Shown one piece after another: positions 60,842-64,000 of a stretch of 64,000 nt of DNA. The stretch comes from DASRAP01 sp035277145 (GTDB lineage: Bacteria > Gemmatimonadota > Gemmatimonadetes > Gemmatimonadales > Gemmatimonadaceae). Position 1 is the first letter of the stretch. Every line of letters begins with the position of its first letter. The stretch is taken from contig DATELA010000103.1 of assembly GCA_035277145.1 (NCBI GenBank), forward strand, positions 1-64,000, in the 5' to 3' direction. The notes under the pieces were generated by a model. It had not been told where the DNA came from. It did no database searches and saw nothing but the letters and a program-made list of their open reading frames with translations. The position numbers were made by a program, and so were the translations under genes.

Positions 60842-61219
60842 GTCGGTGGACCGGCCGGATGGTCGCGGTGCACGTTGGTCAGCGCACTGAGGAACGTCCG
60901 GGCTCCGAAGGGCAGGCTGCCAGGTAACTCCTGGGCGCGGATCTCCGCGACGGATAGTGCCACAGAAAACAAACCGCCCGAGCGTTCGCGCGCGGGTAAG
61001 GGTGAAATGGTGGGGTAAGAGCCCACCGCGTGCACGGCAACGCGCACGGCATGGCAAACCCCAGCTGGAGCAAGGCCAAGTATGCGGTGAGACGCGGCCC
61101 GCGTCGTTCACACCGCGGGTAGGCTGCTCGAGGGCACAGGCGACTGTGCTCCCAGAGAAATGACCGTCCGAAGCGTTCGCGCTTCGACAGAACCCGGCGT
61201 ACAGGCCGGTCTCACCGAC
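60842..61219 (+). ncRNA. rnpB: RNase P RNA (type A)
   Basis: About 378 bases. Conserved segments in order are GAGGAACGTCCGGGCTCC (60890-60907), GGGCAGGCTGCCAGGTAACT, GATAGTGCCACAGAAAACA, GGTAAGGGTGAAATGGTGGG, GCATGGCAAACCCC with GCAAGGCCAAG, and near the 3' end CCCAGAGAAATGACCGTCC and GACAGAACCCGGCGTACAGG. The P1 stem ACCGGCC/GGCCGGT is extended by GTCGGTG/CACCGAC, which then leads into a T-run. Ends were set from this stem and the promoter. It matures tRNA 5' ends. Confidence 0.95.
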
Positions 61220-61229
61220 ACCTTTTTTT
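61204..61229 (+). terminator. rnpB terminator using the P1 stem
   Basis: The 3' arm GGCCGGTctCACCGAC is followed by ACC and seven T (61223-61229). The stem needed is the long-range P1 pairing with 60842-60856, so the RNA's own ends form the terminator hairpin. Confidence 0.55.
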
Positions 61230-61274
61230 CGCCCGGACGCGGATCGCTCACAGCGATCGCTCCGCGCGTTCGCG

Positions 61275-62384
61275 TCAGTCGACGAGACGGAGCGGCATTA
61301 TCAGCGTCAGGTACGCGCCCGGCTCGCTCCAGCCCTCGGGCTCAATCGTCGCCGCCCGCTCGGGTGCCTTGAATGTCAACTTGATCTCATCCGTTGGCAT
61401 GTAGCGCAAAATCTCGAGCAGATACGACGCGTTGAATCCGATATCGAGCGGATCTCCCGTGAAGCGCGCCGGCAACTCATCCTGCGCTTCGCCGAGATCG
61501 GGAGTGTTCACGCTGAACTTCACCATTCCCGCGTTGAACGACAGCCGGATGCGATGTGTCTGGTCTGATGCGACGACACTCATTCGCTTGAGCGCGCTCG
61601 CAAACGAGACTTTGTCCAGGTACGCGATTCGATCATTGTCGCGCGGAATGACCTGGTCGTAATTCGGGTACGGTCCCTCAATGAGTCGCGAGTACACCGA
61701 GGTGAAGGGCGAACGAAACGCGATATGATTGTCCCCGCGAGCGATCTCGAGTTCTTCCTCTGCCGGAAACAGCCGCCGGATCTGCTCGAGGGCCTTTGGC
61801 GGGACAATGAAGTCGGACGACTCGCTGCGACCTGTTGCAGGACGATCCATTTTCGCGAGTCGATGTCCGTTGGTCGCAACCATGCGCATTGAATCCGAGC
61901 GCAGTTCCCACAGCACACCGTTGAGGATCGGACGACTTTCTTCCGTCGATGCCGCGAACGCAACGTGCGAGATCAACGACTGCAGCTCACCCGACGGGAT
62001 CCGCCACGCCTGGTCAAACCGAATCGCGGGCGAGGCTGGAAACTCCGACTTCGGCAAACCGAGGAGCTTGAACCGCGATCGACCGCAATCGAGCGTCACG
62101 CGCTGCTCGCCCTGCCCCGCGAACTTCACCGGCGCCGGTGGCAGCTCGCGCGCGATTTCCGAGAGTTTTTTTGCAGGGATCGTCATCGCTCCCGGCGCTT
62201 CGACGTCTGCGTTTACCTCCGTGCTGACGCCAATATCGAGATCGGTACTCGCCAACCGAATACCGTGCTCCGTGGTCTCGATCAGGAGATTCGCAAGGAC
62301 CGGTAGCGTTGTTTTCGCGGGGATCACGGACGCGACCGCGGCAAGCCCTTCTTGCAGCTTTTCGCGGGTGATGGTGAATCGCAT
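61275..62384 (-). CDS. dnaN: DNA polymerase III beta sliding clamp
   Basis: 369 residues, the standard three-domain clamp. MRFTITREKLQEGLAAVASVIPAKTTLPVLANLL at the N-terminus, FPASPAI, TEESRPILNGVLWEL, ATNGHRLAKM and the C-terminal MPLRL that contacts binding partners. It follows dnaA on the same strand after 224 bp and converges on rnpB. Confidence 0.97.
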   Translation of the reverse strand: MRFTITREKLQEGLAAVASVIPAKTTLPVLANLLIETTEHGIRLASTDLDIGVSTEVNADVEAPGAMTIPAKKLSEIARELPPAPVKFAGQGEQRVTLDCGRSRFKLLGLPKSEFPASPAIRFDQAWRIPSGELQSLISHVAFAASTEESRPILNGVLWELRSDSMRMVATNGHRLAKMDRPATGRSESSDFIVPPKALEQIRRLFPAEEELEIARGDNHIAFRSPFTSVYSRLIEGPYPNYDQVIPRDNDRIAYLDKVSFASALKRMSVVASDQTHRIRLSFNAGMVKFSVNTPDLGEAQDELPARFTGDPLDIGFNASYLLEILRYMPTDEIKLTFKAPERAATIEPEGWSEPGAYLTLIMPLRLVD

Positions 62385-62608
62385 TCGGGTCCTCGGCGCG
62401 GGCTTTCGCGCTCTACGTTGTGAACTGAATTAGATCACCCAAAACAACGGGAGAAGTAATAGTAATGTGGACGGCGTAGGAAAACTGCGGAAGTGCTTGG
62501 CGTCGTTAGGGATGACTGCGGAATACGAGTGTGGATTCGATGTTGACTGCGTGTGAATTGGAGTGTCTTCCCACACGGTTGCTCACGATGCTGAAGGGTA
62601 CGCGTCGA
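62385..62608. promoter_or_regulatory. dnaA-dnaN intergenic region with DnaA-box-like cores
   Basis: 224 bases. Four TGTGRA cores in one orientation: TGTGAACTG (62419), TGTGGACGG (62466), TGTGGATTC (62530) and TGTGAATTG (62552). Read on minus they are TNCACA, the core of the DnaA box TTATNCACA, with weak flanks. The stretch around 62436-62470 is AT-rich. It could be an origin part, a DnaA-regulated dnaN promoter, or both. Confidence 0.4.
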
Positions 62609-63997
62609 CTACTGCGGAGAACCCAGGCGCTTCCTCAGTTTTTCCACGCGTCCGCGGAATTGATCGTCCGTCTGCAGCATTTCCTCGACGCGTTCGAGAC
62701 TGTGGATAACGGTGGAGTGATCGCGGTTGCCAAACGCAGCGCCGATCTCAACGAGCTGCAGTCCCGTGATCTGGCGCAGCAAGTACATCGCGGCTTGTCG
62801 CGGAATCGTTAGCGTTTTCGTGCGGGTCTTGGAGCGTAGTCCGTCGACGGTAACCCCCCATTCCTGAGCGACGGCCTGCTGAATTCCTGAGACGAGTGTA
62901 TCCGTCGCGCTCTCCGCGCCAGCATCGTCGGCGTTTCGCAGTTTGTCGCGCAGGGCTTCGCGCGCCAGCGAAACGGTGATCTCGCACCGCTTGAGTGACG
63001 CGTAGGCGAGCAGCTTGAGAATCGACCCTTCGAGTTCGCGCACATTCGTACGGACGTGCTCCGCGACGAACCGGATCACGTCATCGGAGAGCGTGTGCTC
63101 GAGGTGATCGACGGCCGCCTTCTGCCGAAGGATCGCGATCCGGTGTTCGAGATCCGGAATGGCGATATCGGTGACCATGCCCCACGCGAAGCGCGAGACC
63201 AATCGCTGCTCGAGTCGTGGGATCTCGTCGGGTGGGCGGTCGCTGGTGAGGACGATCTGGCGGCCGGCCTCGTACAGCGCGTTGAACGTGTGAAAGAATT
63301 CTTCCTGCGTCTGCTCACCGCGACTGATGAAGTGCACGTCGTCGACGAGGAGCAGATCGGTTTCGCGGTATTGGCGGCGGAACAGATGCGTCGTCCGCTG
63401 ATTGATCGCGGTGATCAGCTCGTTCATGAACTGCTCGGCGCTGATATAGACGATGCGCATGCCGGGCTCGCTCAACAGGATTTCGTGCGCGACCGCTTGC
63501 ATGAGATGCGTCTTGCCGAGTCCCGTGGGGCCGTAAATAAACAACGGGTTGTACGCTGTCCCCGGTTGCTGCGCCACGGCCGCCGCGGCTGCGGCCGCGA
63601 GCTCGTTCGATTTTCCGATAACGAAATTCTCGAACGTGTACCGCGGCGAAAGTGACGGGACCGACGCCGCGGTGGTGCCGGCGGCGGGCGTGCTGCGCGG
63701 AGCCGGTTCAACGAACAGGTCCATCTGAGCGCGCTTCACGCGTTCGCTCTGGACGCGGAACGAGATCCGCAGGGGATGACCGAGGGCGACCGGAGCCAGG
63801 CGCTCGAGAATCGCGCCGTGCTTCTGCTCATTCCATTCGACCGACCACTGATCGGGCGCTGTAACCGTCAGCGTCTGGTCGTCGACGGTATCTGGTGTGA
63901 GCGGGGACAGCCATGTCGCCACGACCTGCTCCGACAGCTCGATGCGTGCGCGATCGAGGAGGCGAGACCAGGTTTCTTGGGCGGAGAGCGATGTCAC
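62609..63997 (-). CDS. dnaA: Chromosomal replication initiator DnaA
   Basis: 462 residues, complete or nearly so; GTG 63997 is three bases from the window edge, so a start further upstream cannot be excluded. Domain I is about 1-85, linker to 115, AAA+ domain with FENFVIGKSNELA, P-loop GPTGLGKTHL, Walker B LLLVDDVHF, and domain IV with the signature RQAAMYLLRQITGLQLVEIGAAFGNRDHSTVIHS that reads DnaA boxes. Confidence 0.97.
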   Translation of the reverse strand: MTSLSAQETWSRLLDRARIELSEQVVATWLSPLTPDTVDDQTLTVTAPDQWSVEWNEQKHGAILERLAPVALGHPLRISFRVQSERVKRAQMDLFVEPAPRSTPAAGTTAASVPSLSPRYTFENFVIGKSNELAAAAAAAVAQQPGTAYNPLFIYGPTGLGKTHLMQAVAHEILLSEPGMRIVYISAEQFMNELITAINQRTTHLFRRQYRETDLLLVDDVHFISRGEQTQEEFFHTFNALYEAGRQIVLTSDRPPDEIPRLEQRLVSRFAWGMVTDIAIPDLEHRIAILRQKAAVDHLEHTLSDDVIRFVAEHVRTNVRELEGSILKLLAYASLKRCEITVSLAREALRDKLRNADDAGAESATDTLVSGIQQAVAQEWGVTVDGLRSKTRTKTLTIPRQAAMYLLRQITGLQLVEIGAAFGNRDHSTVIHSLERVEEMLQTDDQFRGRVEKLRKRLGSPQ

Positions 63998-64000
63998 TTG

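Noticed and set aside
60779..61111. Minus-strand frames over the rnpB region
   Set aside because: They are antisense to a structured RNA with all conserved RNase P segments.
1..64000. CRISPR arrays, insertion sequences, phage genes, tRNA or rRNA genes
   Set aside because: Looked for regular repeats, transposase or integrase motifs and T-arm or anticodon-like folds while reading; none found. A tRNA scan was not possible.

Overview
The window is a 64 kb, high-GC, gene-dense piece of bacterial chromosome with long runs of overlapping genes and no mobile element, CRISPR array, tRNA or rRNA that I could find. Gene content (signal-peptide-rich M28, M16 and P1 peptidases, a GWxTD lipoprotein, a separate IMPase-type histidinol phosphatase in the his operon, type A RNase P RNA, ParAB with a bactofilin) suggests a diderm of the Gemmatimonadota; this is inference from gene families, not from a marker comparison. 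The right end carries dnaA, dnaN and rnpB, and parAB with parS and mnmG lie further left, so the window is probably origin-proximal.

Layout. 1-3.2 kb: a minus-strand secretion cluster of a SCPU/fimbrin-like subunit, a PapD-like chaperone, a second small beta-rich secreted protein and a partial large Ig-plus-beta-barrel protein that may serve as usher. 3.7-11.3 kb: hydrolases (alpha/beta hydrolase, P1 aminopeptidase, M28 carboxypeptidase, PafA-like phosphatase), a MoeB-rhodanese fusion and an Smr protein. 11.3-17.6 kb: divergent arginine operons, argC-argB-argD on minus and argR-argG-argH on plus, with matching ArgR-like boxes at both promoters. 17.6-22.4 kb: an unnamed small HTH-like protein followed by bioF-A-D-B, with a perfect 10-bp inverted repeat ahead of it. 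22.4-24.7 kb: a cold-shock gene, ispG and a cupredoxin lipoprotein. 24.8-32.2 kb: a complete histidine operon, hisG-D-C-H-A-B-F-N-IE, preceded by a His-rich leader peptide and an intrinsic terminator, which is a classical attenuator.

32.2-43.8 kb: two M16 peptidase genes, murB, a TerC membrane protein, a cysteine-less ArsC-like protein, a YheT hydrolase, two small conserved proteins, mnmG, a GT-C membrane protein and a SIMPL protein. 43.8-46.5 kb: parS, parA, parB, a membrane coiled-coil protein and a bactofilin. 46.5-51.7 kb: a BMP-type nucleoside ABC importer with a Nif3 protein embedded in it. 51.6-59.9 kb: a small DUF4031-like protein, a type IV pilin, polA, a second cold-shock gene, a GWxTD lipoprotein, a Ser/Thr kinase, a histidine kinase and pyrE. 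59.9-64 kb: an AraC-type regulator, rnpB, dnaN and dnaA.

The strongest regulatory signals are the his attenuator, the ArgR-box pair, the palindrome in front of the bio operon and the parS site overlapping a parA promoter. The most unusual gene cluster is the chaperone and usher-like locus at the left edge.
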